From assembly GCF_001280125.1 (NCBI RefSeq), contig NZ_LGEG01000235.1, forward strand, positions 1-54,437: 54,437 nucleotides of DNA, in the 5' to 3' direction. The notes below the pieces were generated by a model. It saw only the letters and a list, made by a program, of their open reading frames with translations, made no database searches and was not told the origin of the DNA. Of the stretch, positions 9,118-18,086 are shown in pieces. This stretch comes from Streptomyces sp. NRRL F-6492. Its GTDB lineage: Bacteria > Actinomycetota > Actinomycetes > Streptomycetales > Streptomycetaceae. The stretch's first letter is position 1; every line of letters begins with the position of its first letter. The position numbers and the translations under genes are program-made.

Positions 9118-9779
9118 GCGCGTCCGCGGGCCCCGCGAAGGGGAGTCCCAAGAAGGTCGTCGTCTTCGACTACGGCTTCGGCAACGTGCGCTCCGCCGAG
9201 CGCGCGCTCGCCCGGGTCGGCGCCGACGTCGAGATCACCCGCGACTACGAGCGCGCCATGAACGCCGACGGACTCCTCGTCCCCGGCGTCGGCGCCTTCT
9301 CCGCCTGCATGCGGGGGCTCAAGGAGGCCCGCGGCGACTGGATCGTCGGCCGCCGCCTCTCCGGCGGCCGGCCCGTCATGGGCATCTGCGTCGGCATGCA
9401 GATCCTCTTCGCCCAGGGCATCGAGCACGGCGTGGAGACCGAGGGCCTCGACGAGTGGCCCGGCACGGTCGAGCCGCTCGACGCCCCCGTCGTCCCCCAC
9501 ATGGGCTGGAACACCGTCGACGCGCCCGCCGACAGCGAGCTGTTCGCCGGGCTCGACGCCGACGCGCGGTACTACTTCGTGCACTCCTACGGGGTGCGCG
9601 AGTGGACCCTGGAGATCGGCAACCCCCACATCCGCGCTCCCAAGGTCAGCTGGGCCACCCACGGCGAGCCCTTCGTCGCGGCCGTCGAGAACGGCGCCCT
9701 GTGGGCGACCCAGTTCCACCCCGAGAAGTCCGGCGACGCCGGAGCCCAGCTCCTCACCAACTGGATCGGAACCCTGTGA
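9114..9779 (+). CDS. hisH: Imidazole glycerol phosphate synthase, glutamine amidotransferase subunit
   Basis: A 221-aa class I glutaminase that supplies ammonia to HisF. The catalytic triad is visible: the nucleophile Cys92 in MGICVGMQ, and the His and Glu in QFHPEKSG near 200. Other family segments are [10 protein letters not shown] near 18, [11 protein letters not shown] near 56 and HMGWNTV near 127. The N-terminal extension of about 13 residues is slightly Lys/Pro-rich. The ATG overlaps the stop of the 54-aa membrane peptide, and the C-terminus overlaps priA by 4 bp. Confidence 0.97.
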   Translation: MSASAGPAKGSPKKVVVFDYGFGNVRSAERALARVGADVEITRDYERAMNADGLLVPGVGAFSACMRGLKEARGDWIVGRRLSGGRPVMGICVGMQILFAQGIEHGVETEGLDEWPGTVEPLDAPVVPHMGWNTVDAPADSELFAGLDADARYYFVHSYGVREWTLEIGNPHIRAPKVSWATHGEPFVAAVENGALWATQFHPEKSGDAGAQLLTNWIGTL

Positions 9780-10519
9780 CCGTGTCGTCCACGAACGTGC
9801 TCGAACTCCTCCCCGCCGTCGACGTCCGCGACGGCCAGGCCGTCCGCCTCGTGCACGGCGAGTCCGGCACCGAGACCTCCTACGGCTCCCCGCTCGAAGC
9901 GGCCCTGGCCTGGCAGCGCTCCGGCGCCGAGTGGCTGCACCTGGTCGACCTCGACGCGGCCTTCGGCACCGGCGACAACCGCGAGCTGATCGCCGAGGTC
10001 GCGCGGGCGATGGACATCAAGGTCGAGCTCTCCGGCGGCATCCGCGACGACGCCTCGCTCGCCGCCGCCCTCGCCACCGGCTGCACCCGCGTCAACCTCG
10101 GCACCGCCGCCCTGGAGACCCCCGAGTGGGTCGCCAAGGTCATCGCCGAGTACGGCGACAGGATCGCCGTCGGCCTGGACGTGCGCGGCACCACCCTGCG
10201 CGGCCGCGGCTGGACCCGCGACGGCGGCGACCTGTACGAGACGCTGGCCCGCCTCGACTCCGAGGGCTGCGCCCGCTACGTCGTCACCGACATCGCCAAG
10301 GACGGCACCCTCCAGGGCCCCAACCTGGAGCTCCTGAAGAACGTCTGCGCGGCCACCGACAAGCCCGTCGTCGCCTCCGGCGGCGTCTCCTCCCTGGACG
10401 ACCTGCGGGCCCTGTCCGGCCTGGTCCCGCTGGGCGTCGAGGGCGCGATCGTCGGCAAGGCGCTCTACGCCGAGGCGTTCACCCTGGAAGAGGCGCTCGC
10501 GGCGGTGGCTTCCGCATGA
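9776..10519 (+). CDS. priA: Phosphoribosyl isomerase A (bifunctional HisA/TrpF)
   Basis: A (beta/alpha)8 isomerase of 247 aa. In Streptomyces and mycobacteria the orthologue performs the Amadori rearrangement of both ProFAR (histidine) and PRA (tryptophan). Catalytic Asp16 and Asp135 are present, together with Arg24, Ser86, Thr171 and Asp176. With an offset of five residues these match D11, D130, R19, S81, T166 and D171 as I recall them for S. coelicolor PriA. No trpF is seen in this window, which supports the dual role. The GTG at 9776 overlaps the hisH stop; GTG 9782 is an equally plausible start. Confidence 0.95.
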   Translation: MTVSSTNVLELLPAVDVRDGQAVRLVHGESGTETSYGSPLEAALAWQRSGAEWLHLVDLDAAFGTGDNRELIAEVARAMDIKVELSGGIRDDASLAAALATGCTRVNLGTAALETPEWVAKVIAEYGDRIAVGLDVRGTTLRGRGWTRDGGDLYETLARLDSEGCARYVVTDIAKDGTLQGPNLELLKNVCAATDKPVVASGGVSSLDDLRALSGLVPLGVEGAIVGKALYAEAFTLEEALAAVASA

Positions 10520-10914
10520 CCGACGGCGTGAAGAAGGTCGTCACCGGCGCCCCCTGGGAGGAGCAGTTCGGCTACTCCCGCGCGGTCGAGCTGCCGAACG
10601 GCACGGTCCTGGTCTCCGGCTGCACGTCGGTGGTCGGCGGCCAGATCGCCGGCGGCGGCCCCCACGAGCAGGCGGTCAACTCCTTCAACGTCGCCTTCGA
10701 GGCGCTGAAGCAGCTGGGCCTGGGCCCGGAGCACGTCGTCCGCACCCGGATGTACCTCACGCACGCCCGGGACGTGGAGGAGGTCGGCCGCGCCCACAAG
10801 GAGCTGTTCGACGGCATCCGCCCCGCCGCCTCGATGATCATCGTCTCCGGCTTCGTCGACCCCAGCCTGGTCGTCGAGGTCGAGGTCGAGGCCTACCGGG
10901 GGAGTGCGGAATGA
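10516..10914 (+). CDS. RidA/YjgF-family protein lacking the canonical arginine
   Basis: A 132-aa Rid-superfamily protein ([15 protein letters not shown] near 31, [15 protein letters not shown] near 77, PAASMIIV near 103, [10 protein letters not shown] near 120). RidA enzymes hydrolyse reactive enamines and imines released by PLP enzymes. The PARS-type motif holding the carboxylate-binding Arg of true RidA reads PAAS here, so Ala105 replaces that Arg and deaminase activity is doubtful. It is embedded between priA and hisF with 4-bp overlaps on both sides, so it is co-translated with the pathway. It may act on another imine or be structural. Confidence 0.85.
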   Translation: MTDGVKKVVTGAPWEEQFGYSRAVELPNGTVLVSGCTSVVGGQIAGGGPHEQAVNSFNVAFEALKQLGLGPEHVVRTRMYLTHARDVEEVGRAHKELFDGIRPAASMIIVSGFVDPSLVVEVEVEAYRGSAE

Positions 10915-11666
10915 CCCTCGCGGTACGCGTGATCCCCTGCCTGGACGTGGACAACGGCCGGGTCGTCAAGGGCGTCAACTTCCAGAACCTGCGGGACGCG
11001 GGCGACCCCGTCGAGATGGCGAAGCTGTACGACGCCGAGGGCGCCGACGAGCTGACCTTCCTCGACATCACCGCCTCCTCCGGCAACCGGGAGACCACCT
11101 ACGACGTGGTGCGCCGCACCGCCGAGCAGGTCTTCATCCCGCTCACGGTCGGCGGCGGCGTCCGGTCGGCGGAGGACGTCGACAGGCTGCTGCGGGCCGG
11201 CGCCGACAAGGTCGGCGTGAACACCGCCGCCATCGCCCGCCCCGAGCTGATCCGGGAGATCGCGGAGCGCTTCGGCCGCCAGGTGCTCGTCCTGTCCGTG
11301 GACGCGCGCCGTACGGAGACGGGCTCCTTCGAGGTCACCACGCACGGCGGCCGCAAGGGCACCGGCATCGACGCCGTCGAGTGGGCGCACCGCGCCGCCG
11401 AGCTGGGCGCGGGCGAGATCCTGCTCAACTCGATGGACGCGGACGGCACGAAGGACGGCTACGACACCGAGATGATCGCGGCCGTGCGCAAGCACGTGAC
11501 CGTGCCGGTGATCGCCTCCGGCGGCGCGGGGAAGCTCTCCGACTTCCCGCCGGCCGTCGCGGCGGGCGCGGACGCGGTGCTCGCGGCCTCCGTCTTCCAC
11601 TTCGGCGACCTGCGGATCGGCCAGGTCAAGGAGACGCTGCGGGAAGCGGGCCACCAGGTCCGCTGA
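10911..11666 (+). CDS. hisF: Imidazole glycerol phosphate synthase, cyclase subunit
   Basis: A 251-aa (beta/alpha)8 cyclase that uses ammonia from HisH to turn PRFAR into IGP and AICAR. Catalytic Asp13 in [14 protein letters not shown] and the second catalytic Asp in [14 protein letters not shown] near 178 are both present, as is the VGGGVRS phosphate loop near 82. The N-terminal half mirrors PriA, as expected from the half-barrel ancestry. The ATG overlaps the RidA-like gene by 4 bp. Last gene of the operon, followed 20 bp later by a strong hairpin. Confidence 0.97.
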   Translation: MTLAVRVIPCLDVDNGRVVKGVNFQNLRDAGDPVEMAKLYDAEGADELTFLDITASSGNRETTYDVVRRTAEQVFIPLTVGGGVRSAEDVDRLLRAGADKVGVNTAAIARPELIREIAERFGRQVLVLSVDARRTETGSFEVTTHGGRKGTGIDAVEWAHRAAELGAGEILLNSMDADGTKDGYDTEMIAAVRKHVTVPVIASGGAGKLSDFPPAVAAGADAVLAASVFHFGDLRIGQVKETLREAGHQVR

Positions 11667-11685
11667 GACCCGGTTCCGCTTTCCG

Positions 11686-11709
11686 GAAGGGCCCCTTCGG
11701 GGGCCCTTC
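11686..11709 (+). terminator. Terminator of the his operon
   Basis: A perfect 10-bp stem, GAAGGGCCCC (11686-11695) with GGGGCCCTTC (11700-11709), closed by a TTCG tetraloop and followed by TTCAC. It lies 20 bp after the hisF stop. Confidence 0.85.
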
Positions 11710-11746
11710 TTCACGCCCAGACGTGCAACATTTATTTCGCAATTTT

Positions 11747-11773
11747 AGTTGCGCAACTTTTCTTTCGTATCTA
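11747..11773 (+). promoter_or_regulatory. Promoter and probable operator of the ArsR-MFS pair
   Basis: An unusually AT-rich stretch (about 11728-11770) contains the perfect 12-bp palindrome AGTTGCGCAACT at 11747-11758. A possible -10 element TATCTA at 11768-11773 lies 11 bp before the ATG, putting the palindrome over the -35 region. This fits autorepression by the ArsR-type protein. The lack of a Shine-Dalgarno sequence suggests a leaderless or near-leaderless message. Confidence 0.5.
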
Positions 11774-11784
11774 GGGTCGTGGAC

Positions 11785-12372
11785 ATGACCTCGCCCGAGA
11801 ACCGCCGGATCACCGACCTCGGCACCCTCAAGGCCATCTCGCACCCGCTGCGGATGCGCCTCTACCGCGCCCTCTTCACGGCCCGCACCGCCACCGCCTC
11901 CCAGCTCGCCGATCAGGTCGACGAGGCCGTCTCCCTCGTCAGCTACCACCTGCGCAAGCTCGCCGACCACGGCCTCGTCGAGGAGGCCGAGGCCCGGTCC
12001 ACGGACGGCCGCGAGCGCTGGTGGCAGCCCAGCTCGTACGGCTTCAGCATCCACGACGAGGACATGCGCGACGCCCCCGAACTCGTCGCCGCCAACACCG
12101 CCTTCAGCCGTGCGGTCGAGGAACAGCGCAACGGGATGCACGCCCGCTTCCTCGACGAGCGGCCCACCTGGTCCGCCGAGTGGCGCGCCGCCTCCACCGC
12201 CTCCGAGTGGCTGCCCCGCCTCACCGCCCCCGAACTCGCCGCGCTCACCGCCGAACTGGACGCCGTCGTCCAGAAGTACGACCAGCGGGCCCGCGCCGCC
12301 GAAGAGGCCGGCGACACCGAGGGACGCGAGAACACCGCCGTCCACATCCACGCCTTCCCCTACCGCGCATGA
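11785..12372 (+). CDS. ArsR-type winged-helix transcriptional regulator
   Basis: A 195-aa protein with an N-terminal winged helix (about 10-80): ISHPLRMRLYRAL, then ASQLADQVDEAVSLVSYHLRKL as the HTH and LVEEAEARSTDGRERWW as the wing. The C-terminal half is helical and charged, with no metal-binding Cys pair seen, so it probably senses a small molecule or protein state rather than a metal. It overlaps the MFS gene by 4 bp (ATGA), so it is the likely local regulator of that exporter and of itself through the palindrome upstream. A GTG at 11779 is an alternative start. Confidence 0.85.
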   Translation: MTSPENRRITDLGTLKAISHPLRMRLYRALFTARTATASQLADQVDEAVSLVSYHLRKLADHGLVEEAEARSTDGRERWWQPSSYGFSIHDEDMRDAPELVAANTAFSRAVEEQRNGMHARFLDERPTWSAEWRAASTASEWLPRLTAPELAALTAELDAVVQKYDQRARAAEEAGDTEGRENTAVHIHAFPYRA

Positions 12373-13616
12373 GCGCCGCCGTCCTCGCCGCCGCCCCGTC
12401 GCGGCCCGCCCACCGCGACCCCCGGGTCCTGCGCTGGCTCGGCGCCTACACCGCCTCCACCCTCGGTGACGGCGTCTACCACCTCGCCCTCTCCTGGGCC
12501 GCCGTCAGCGGCGGCACCCCGGCGCAGGCCGGACTCGTCCTGGCCGTCTCCGCCGTGCCCCGGGCCCTCCTCATGCTCGGCGGAGGAGTGATCGCCGACC
12601 GCTTCGGCCCCCGCCGGGTCGTCATCGCCTCCGACGCCGTCCGCTGCCTCGTCGTCCTCGCCCTGGCCGCGCTCGTCCTCGCCACCGCGCCCACCCTCTG
12701 GGCGCTCGCCGCCGTCGCCCTCGTCTTCGGCGTCCTCGACGCCCTCTTCCTGCCCGCCGTCGGCGCCCTGCCGCCCCGGATCGCCCCGCGCGACCAGCTC
12801 GCCCGCGTCCAGGGCATGCGCGGCCTCGGCCAGCGCGCCGGAGCCGTCCTCGGCGCCCCGCTCGGCGGCCTCGCGGTCGCCCTCGGCGGACCGGGCGCCG
12901 CGTTCGCCGCCGCCGGACTGCTCTTCGCGCTCTCCCTGCCCCTGTTGCTCGGCCTCCGCCTGAACCCGCTGCCCGCCGCCACCGGCACGCGGGCCCGGAA
13001 GGGCACCGCCCGCGGCGACCTCGCCGACGGACTGCGCTACCTGCGCGGCCACCGGGTCCTCGGACCCCTCATGATCGTCATCGCCCTCAGCGACCTCGGC
13101 TTCGTCGGCCCCCTCAACGTCGGCCTCGCGCTCCTCTCCGACCAGCGCGGCTGGGGCGCCTCCGGCATCGGCTGGATCCTCGCCGGCTTCGGCACGGGCG
13201 CGGCGGCCTCCTCGCTGCTGCTCGGCGTCAGGGGCCGCGTCCCGCGCGCCGGAGCCGTCCTCGGCTGGACCATGGCCCTCGGCGCCGTCTCGGTCGGCGC
13301 GCTCGCCCACGTCCCGACGCTGCCCGCCGCCGTGCTCCTCGCGCTCTCCGTCGGCCTGCTCGCCGGGCTCTCCGGAGCGCTGGCCGGCGCCCTCCTCCAG
13401 ACCGAGTGCGACCCCGCGTACCTCGGCCGCGTCTCCGCCGTCGCGGGCCTGTGCAGCCTGGGCCTCGCCCCGCTGAGCTTCCCGCTCACGGGCGCCGCGA
13501 TCGGCCTGTGGGGCACCGGCCCGGTCTTCGTCGCCAGCGCCGCCGTCTGCGCCCTGGCGGGCGTCTACGGCCTCCTGGTCCCGGCCCTGCGCCGCGCCGA
13601 GCTTCCCGGGGTCTAG
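12369..13616 (+). CDS. MFS transporter
   Basis: A 415-aa protein with 12 predicted membrane helices. The loop after helix 2 carries the MFS motif A in the form GVIADRFGPRRVV near 77. A cytoplasmic middle loop (about 197-222) is basic (TGTRARKGTARGD). It resembles the group of actinobacterial MFS exporters often paired with ArsR-type regulators, so drug or metabolite efflux is the likely role; no substrate can be named. The ATG overlaps the regulator gene, and its TAG shares the CTAG tetranucleotide with the stop of the convergent gene. Confidence 0.85.
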   Translation: MSAAVLAAAPSRPAHRDPRVLRWLGAYTASTLGDGVYHLALSWAAVSGGTPAQAGLVLAVSAVPRALLMLGGGVIADRFGPRRVVIASDAVRCLVVLALAALVLATAPTLWALAAVALVFGVLDALFLPAVGALPPRIAPRDQLARVQGMRGLGQRAGAVLGAPLGGLAVALGGPGAAFAAAGLLFALSLPLLLGLRLNPLPAATGTRARKGTARGDLADGLRYLRGHRVLGPLMIVIALSDLGFVGPLNVGLALLSDQRGWGASGIGWILAGFGTGAAASSLLLGVRGRVPRAGAVLGWTMALGAVSVGALAHVPTLPAAVLLALSVGLLAGLSGALAGALLQTECDPAYLGRVSAVAGLCSLGLAPLSFPLTGAAIGLWGTGPVFVASAAVCALAGVYGLLVPALRRAELPGV

Positions 13617-14248
13617 AACCCCAGCTGCTTCGTCTCCCGCAGCCGCTCGATCGCCTGCGGCTCCCCGTCCAGGGCCACCTTCGCCGCGTCCTGCCGCCCG
13701 TACAGGTACATCGTCAGCTCGCCCGGCTCCCCGGAGGCCGTCACCACCGGGGTGCCCTTGTGGGCGACCACCGTCTGCCCGTCCGGACGGCGCAGCACCA
13801 GGCCCACCGGGGCCTTGCGGCCGAGCAGCCGGGCCGAGCGCTCCAGACGGGACCAGAGGGCGTCCGCGAAGACCGGGTCCAGCTCACGGGCCGACCAGTG
13901 GGGCTGGGCCCGGCGCACGTCCTCCGCGTGCACGTAGAACTCGACGACGTTCGCCCCCTCGTCCACCTGCTTGATCGTGAACGGCGAGAACCGCGGCGGG
14001 CCCGTGCGGATGAGCCGGATCAGCTCGTCGTACGGCTTGTCGGCGAACTCCGCCTGCACCCGGTCCTGCCGGTCCTTGAGCACCGGCAGGAGCGAACCGG
14101 CCGCCGCGTCCGGGCGCCGCTCCCGCACCACCACATGGGCCGCGAGGTCCCGGGTCCGCCAGCCCTCGCAGAGCGTCGGCGCGTCGGGGCCGGCCGCTTC
14201 CAACAGATCGGCCAGCAGGAGACGTTCACGTTTGGCATGGGTCGACAT
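13613..14248 (-). CDS. TIGR03085-family maleylpyruvate-isomerase-like metal-binding protein
   Basis: A 211-aa protein of the DinB/MDMPI fold. The N-terminal half has [20 protein letters not shown] and [19 protein letters not shown] (His near 38), and the middle has [13 protein letters not shown] (His near 128), the usual metal-ligand positions. The layout matches TIGR03085, related to mycothiol-dependent enzymes. The substrate is unknown. The ATG at 14248 was chosen because the fold starts there. The stop overlaps the convergent MFS stop by 4 bp. Confidence 0.78.
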   Translation of the reverse strand: MSTHAKRERLLLADLLEAAGPDAPTLCEGWRTRDLAAHVVVRERRPDAAAGSLLPVLKDRQDRVQAEFADKPYDELIRLIRTGPPRFSPFTIKQVDEGANVVEFYVHAEDVRRAQPHWSARELDPVFADALWSRLERSARLLGRKAPVGLVLRRPDGQTVVAHKGTPVVTASGEPGELTMYLYGRQDAAKVALDGEPQAIERLRETKQLGF

Positions 14249-14331
14249 GTCCGCCAGCGTACGGCGGTCGCCGACGGTCCGCCCAGTGGACGCCCGCCGG
14301 ACACCGCCCCCGGGCACGGCACAATGGCGCC

Positions 14332-14682
14332 ATGAGCAGCAATCTCGACCCGGCGATCGCCGCCCGCCTCAAGCGCAGCCCGGACGGACTCGTCCCCGCC
14401 ATCGCCCAGCAGTACGACACCGGCGAGGTGCTGATGCTCGGCTGGATGGACGACGAGGCCCTGCACCGCACCCTCACCACCGGCCGCTGCACCTACTGGT
14501 CCCGCAGCCGGAACGAGTACTGGGTCAAGGGCGACACCTCCGGGCACGTCCAGCACGTCAGATCCGTCGCCCTCGACTGCGACGCCGACACCCTCCTCGT
14601 CAAGGTCGACCAGGTCGGGGCCGCCTGCCACACCGGCGCCCGCACCTGCTTCGACGCCGACGTGCTCCCCGTATCCCAGTAA
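14332..14682 (+). CDS. hisI: Phosphoribosyl-AMP cyclohydrolase
   Basis: A 116-aa single-domain enzyme that opens the purine ring of PR-AMP in histidine synthesis. Zinc and magnesium motifs are intact: [16 protein letters not shown] near 61, [13 protein letters not shown] near 82 and [11 protein letters not shown] near 98, with two Cys and one His. There is no HisE domain. A CACAAT -10-like sequence ends only 8 bp before the ATG and no Shine-Dalgarno sequence is seen, which suggests a near-leaderless message. It is cut off from the main his operon by the ArsR-MFS insert, and is followed 11 bp later by trpE. Confidence 0.96.
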   Translation: MSSNLDPAIAARLKRSPDGLVPAIAQQYDTGEVLMLGWMDDEALHRTLTTGRCTYWSRSRNEYWVKGDTSGHVQHVRSVALDCDADTLLVKVDQVGAACHTGARTCFDADVLPVSQ

Positions 14683-14693
14683 GGTCCGGTGCC

Positions 14694-16196
14694 ATGGATC
14701 TCGACACCTTCCGCAAGCTGGCGGCCGACCGCCGCGTCATCCCCGTCAGCCGCAGGCTGCTCGCGGACGGCGACACCCCGGTCGGGCTCTACCGCAAGCT
14801 CGCCGCCGAACGCCCCGGCACCTTCCTCCTCGAATCCGCGGAGAACGGCCGCAGCTGGTCCCGCTACTCCTTCATCGGGGTCCGCAGCGACGCCACCCTG
14901 ACGGTGCGGGACGGCGAGGCCCACTGGCTCGGCACCCCGCCCGTCGGCGTCCCCGCCGACGGCGACCCCCTCCGGGCCCTGCGCGCCACCGTCGAGACCC
15001 TCCACACCCCCCGTGACCTGGCTGCCCTGCTCGACGGGGGACTGCCGCCCTTCACCGGCGGTATGGTCGGCTACCTCGGCTACGACATCGTCCGCCGCCT
15101 GGAGAAGATCGGCGAGCACGGCCGCGACGACCTGGAGCTCCCCGAGCTCACCATGCTCCTCACCAGCGACCTCGCGGTCCTCGACCACTGGGACGGCTCG
15201 GTCCTCCTGATCGCCAACGCGATCAACCACAACGACCTGGAGACCGGCGTCGACGAGGCGTACGCGCACGCCGTCGCCCGCCTCGACGCGATGGAGGCCG
15301 ACCTGGCCCGCCCGGTCGCCACCGCCCCCACCGCCCTGCCCGCCTCCGAGCTGCCGGAGTACTCGGCCCTCTGGGGCGGCCCGGCCTACCAGGACGCCGT
15401 CGAGGACGTGAAGGAGCGCATCCGGGCCGGCGAGGCCTTCCAGGTCGTGCCCTCGCAGCGGTTCGAGACCCCCTGCACCGCCTCCGCGCTCGACGTCTAC
15501 CGGGTCCTGCGGGCCACCAACCCCTCCCCGTACATGTACCTCTTCCGCTTCGAGAACGGCTTCGACGTCGTCGGATCCAGCCCCGAGGCCCTCGTCAAGG
15601 TCGAGGACGGGCAGGCGCTCCTGCACCCCATCGCCGGCACCCGGCACCGCGGCGCCACCCCGCAGGAGGACCACGACCTCGCCGAGGAGCTGCTCGCCGA
15701 CCCCAAGGAACGCGCCGAGCACCTCATGCTCGTCGACCTCGGCCGCAACGACCTCGGCCGGGTCTGCGCGCCCGGCTCCGTGGAGGTCGTCGACTTCATG
15801 TCGATCGAGCGCTACTCCCACGTCATGCACATCGTCTCCACCGTGACCGGCCGGGTCGCCGAGGGCCGCACCGCCTTCGACGTCCTCACCGCCTGCTTCC
15901 CCGCCGGAACGCTCTCCGGCGCCCCCAAGCCGCGCGCCATGCAGATCATCGAGGAGCTCGAACCCTCCCGGCGCGGCCTGTACGGCGGATGTGTCGGTTA
16001 TCTCGATTTCGCCGGCGACGCGGACACCGCCATCGCCATCCGCACCGCCCTGCTCCGCGACGGCACCGCGTACGTGCAGGCCGGAGCGGGTGTCGTCGCC
16101 GACTCCGACCCGGTCGCCGAGGACGACGAGTGCCGCAACAAGGCCGCCGCCGTGCTCCGCGCCGTCCACACCGCCAACCGGATGAACGCCTCCTGA
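14694..16196 (+). CDS. trpE: Anthranilate synthase component I
   Basis: A 500-aa enzyme making anthranilate from chorismate with a glutamine amidotransferase partner (TrpG, not in this window). The tryptophan-feedback motif LLES is at residues 45-48, so allosteric inhibition is expected. C-terminal chorismate-binding motifs include [10 protein letters not shown] near 288, [13 protein letters not shown] near 303, [10 protein letters not shown] near 342 and [18 protein letters not shown] near 402. The ATG lies 11 bp after hisI, so the two are probably co-transcribed; I see no leader peptide or attenuator in that gap. Confidence 0.96.
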   Translation: MDLDTFRKLAADRRVIPVSRRLLADGDTPVGLYRKLAAERPGTFLLESAENGRSWSRYSFIGVRSDATLTVRDGEAHWLGTPPVGVPADGDPLRALRATVETLHTPRDLAALLDGGLPPFTGGMVGYLGYDIVRRLEKIGEHGRDDLELPELTMLLTSDLAVLDHWDGSVLLIANAINHNDLETGVDEAYAHAVARLDAMEADLARPVATAPTALPASELPEYSALWGGPAYQDAVEDVKERIRAGEAFQVVPSQRFETPCTASALDVYRVLRATNPSPYMYLFRFENGFDVVGSSPEALVKVEDGQALLHPIAGTRHRGATPQEDHDLAEELLADPKERAEHLMLVDLGRNDLGRVCAPGSVEVVDFMSIERYSHVMHIVSTVTGRVAEGRTAFDVLTACFPAGTLSGAPKPRAMQIIEELEPSRRGLYGGCVGYLDFAGDADTAIAIRTALLRDGTAYVQAGAGVVADSDPVAEDDECRNKAAAVLRAVHTANRMNAS

Positions 16197-16210
16197 GCCC
16201 GTAGGGGATA

Positions 16211-16858
16211 GTGGGGTACGTGAGTGCCGTACCCGTACCCCAGCCCCGGGCCGCCCGAGCGGCCGCCCCCACCGGTGGCCGTCGCAGCCTGGCCGCGGCC
16301 CTCCTCCTCGGCGCCCTCGGCGCCACCGTCGTCCTGCTCTCCGCCGGGCAGATCTGGGCGGAGGGCACCGCGGCCGTCGGCGGCGGCAGCGTCCCCGTCG
16401 AGGCCGACGGCGGCACCGTCACCGGCGTGCCGACCGCCCTCGCGATCGTCGGCCTGGCCGCGCTCTTCGCCGTCTTCGCCGTCCGCCGCACCGGCCGCAC
16501 CCTCGTCGCCGCGCTCCTCGCGCTGAGCGGTGCGGGCGCCGCGCTCGCCGCCGTCCTCGGCGCCTCCGACCGGGCCGCCCTGGACGCCGAGGCCGCCCGG
16601 ATCAGCGGCGACACGGCCGCCGCCGTCGCCGGCCTGACCCACACGGCCTGGCCGTACGTGACCGCCGCCGGAGCCGCCCTCATCCTGCTCGCCGGCCTCT
16701 TCGCGCTCCGCTTCGGCAAGAGCTGGCCGGCCATGGGCGGCCGCTACGAGCGCACCGCCGCCCCCCGCGCCGCCCGCAAGGCCCCCACGGCCGATCCGGA
16801 CCGGCCCGAGGACCTGTGGAAGGCCCTGGACCGCGGCGAGGACCCCACCCGGGGCTGA
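16211..16858 (+). CDS. Trp-operon-associated membrane protein (TIGR02234)
   Basis: A 215-aa protein with four predicted membrane helices (about 28-50, 76-96, 103-120 and 152-175) and a charged C-terminal tail of about 35 residues. Position right after trpE and topology match the actinobacterial TIGR02234 family, found only in trp loci and of unknown function. Extracellular loops are Gly/Ala-rich. The GTG at 16211 follows GTAGGGGATA; the GTG at 16220 is an alternative. Tryptophan or anthranilate transport is sometimes suggested for such genes, but nothing here proves it. Confidence 0.78.
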   Translation: MGYVSAVPVPQPRAARAAAPTGGRRSLAAALLLGALGATVVLLSAGQIWAEGTAAVGGGSVPVEADGGTVTGVPTALAIVGLAALFAVFAVRRTGRTLVAALLALSGAGAALAAVLGASDRAALDAEAARISGDTAAAVAGLTHTAWPYVTAAGAALILLAGLFALRFGKSWPAMGGRYERTAAPRAARKAPTADPDRPEDLWKALDRGEDPTRG

Positions 16859-16999
16859 CGGAGCCGGGGCGCCGACCGCGACGCGTGATCGTCCCGGTAC
16901 CCCCGATTCATCCTCGCGCGCCCGCGTGCGGGACAATGAGCGCCGAGCGTCCGCGCACGCGTGACCTCACCATCGAGCAACAGCAACGAGGAGCAACTC

Positions 17000-17254
17000 A
17001 TGGCGGGCAGCGCCCACGGACACACCCCGGCCGCCTGGACCGGTGTCATCATCTCCTTCATCGGCTTCTGCGTCGCCGGGGTCTTCATGGTGGCCGCCAA
17101 CGTGCCCGGTTTCTGGGCGGGCATGGCCGTCGTCGTCCTCGGCGGCATCGTCGGCGGAGGGATGAAGGTCGCGGGCCTCGGCATGCCGAAGCAGTCGGCC
17201 GACGTCGTCGCCGCGCGCGAGGCCGCGACCACCACCGCGCGGGCCCGCTCCTGA
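17000..17254 (+). CDS. HGxxPAAW-family small membrane protein
   Basis: An 84-aa protein starting MAGSAHGHTPAAW, which contains the HGxxPAAW motif that names the family, followed by two membrane helices (about 15-37 and 42-62) and a polar Ala/Thr/Arg tail. The ATG is preceded by GAGGAG with 6-bp spacing; a longer in-frame reading from 16961 lacks this site. The family occurs in actinobacterial trp clusters and its role is unknown. Confidence 0.82.
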   Translation: MAGSAHGHTPAAWTGVIISFIGFCVAGVFMVAANVPGFWAGMAVVVLGGIVGGGMKVAGLGMPKQSADVVAAREAATTTARARS

Positions 17255-17331
17255 CGCGACCCCACGCCTCCGAGGGCGCGGTCCGGCGACGCCGGGCTGC
17301 GCCCTCGCGCGTGAGGGGCGAGAATCGCCGC

Positions 17332-17943
17332 GTGGACCCACACCCGACGCCCGAACCCACGGCCGACACCGCCCCCCGCACCCGGTCGGCGGAACCCGCG
17401 GGCACGAATGTCCAGGCCCCGCCGTGGGGGGCTCCGGCCCCGTCGCCGGGAGCCGCGGGCCCCCGTCCGGAGGCCGTGCCCCCACCGCCCGGCGCCGCCC
17501 GGCACGGGCTCCCCGCGCCCGCCCTCCCGCCCCCCTCCCCGCCCCGGTCGCGCGCGCGGCGCCTGCTCGCGCCCGTGGGGACGCTCGCCGGGGTCGTCGC
17601 GGCCTTCGCGTACGTCAGGGCCGTCGACCCCAACGAACCGGGGCACTACCCCGTCTGCCCGCTGTTCCGCCTCACCGGTCTGTACTGCCCCGGCTGCGGC
17701 GGCCTCCGCAGCGCCCACGCCTTCGCCCACGGCGACCTCCCGACCGCCCTCGGCGCCAACGCCCTCGCCGTCGTCGGCTACGGGGTGTTCGCCGTCGTCG
17801 CCGTCCTGTGGCTGGTTCGCGCCTGTCGGGGCGTGCCCGCGCGCCTCGCTGTTCCCCCGGTCTGGTGGTGGGGGATCGGGGCCGTCCTCGCCCTCTTCAC
17901 CCTGGTCAGGAACCTTCCCCTCGGCTCCGCGCTGGTCCCGTGA
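17332..17943 (+). CDS. DUF2752 membrane protein
   Basis: A 203-aa protein. Residues 1-75 are disordered and Pro-rich. Three membrane segments follow (about 82-97, 140-162 and 172-192). Between the first two is the family signature [21 protein letters not shown], with CPxCG-like Cys residues. DUF2752 proteins are predicted inner-membrane proteins of unknown function. The GTG at 17332 follows GAGGGGCGAG. The reading frame extends much further upstream, but that part looks non-coding. Confidence 0.75.
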   Translation: MDPHPTPEPTADTAPRTRSAEPAGTNVQAPPWGAPAPSPGAAGPRPEAVPPPPGAARHGLPAPALPPPSPPRSRARRLLAPVGTLAGVVAAFAYVRAVDPNEPGHYPVCPLFRLTGLYCPGCGGLRSAHAFAHGDLPTALGANALAVVGYGVFAVVAVLWLVRACRGVPARLAVPPVWWWGIGAVLALFTLVRNLPLGSALVP

Positions 17944-17968
17944 GGACCCGCCGGAACCCCGGCCGGAC

Positions 17969-18030
17969 GTCCCAGCAGATGGGACGCGGCTCCGGTCGAT
18001 GCGAGACCGGGGCCGTCCTGCGGATAGGAT
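17969..18030 (+). promoter_or_regulatory. Two hairpins and a putative promoter before trpC
   Basis: Hairpin 1 is GTCCCA-GCAGA-TGGGAC (17969-17985). Hairpin 2 is CCGGTC-GATGCGA-GACCGG (17992-18010) and can be extended outward. A -10-like TAGGAT follows at 18025-18030. Together they could end the trpE-side transcript and start a separate trpC-trpM-trpB-trpA transcript; S. coelicolor is known to have a trpC-led operon. Confidence 0.45.
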
Positions 18031-18032
18031 CG

Positions 18033-18086
18033 ATGTGGCTGAACCTGGTTCATCAACACCGTCCCGGAAGGGGGCCCCTCGCGTGA
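18033..18086 (+). CDS. Possible 17-codon leader ORF coupled to trpC
   Basis: The frame ATG-TGG-CTG... runs 17 codons ([17 protein letters not shown]) and its TGA overlaps the trpC GTG as GTGA. It has one Trp codon, too few for a classic attenuator, and no clear ribosome site, since TAGGAT lies immediately upstream. It may simply be leader sequence. I list it because the stop/start overlap matches the coupling style of this region. Confidence 0.22.
   Translation: MWLNLVHQHRPGRGPLA

Noticed and set aside
11749..11784. An extended TTG start for the ArsR-type regulator
   Set aside because: The extension would be coded by the AT-rich promoter and the palindrome itself and has no ribosome site.
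14683..14693. A tryptophan attenuator before trpE
   Set aside because: There are only 11 bp between hisI and trpE, with no leader peptide rich in Trp codons and no alternative hairpins.
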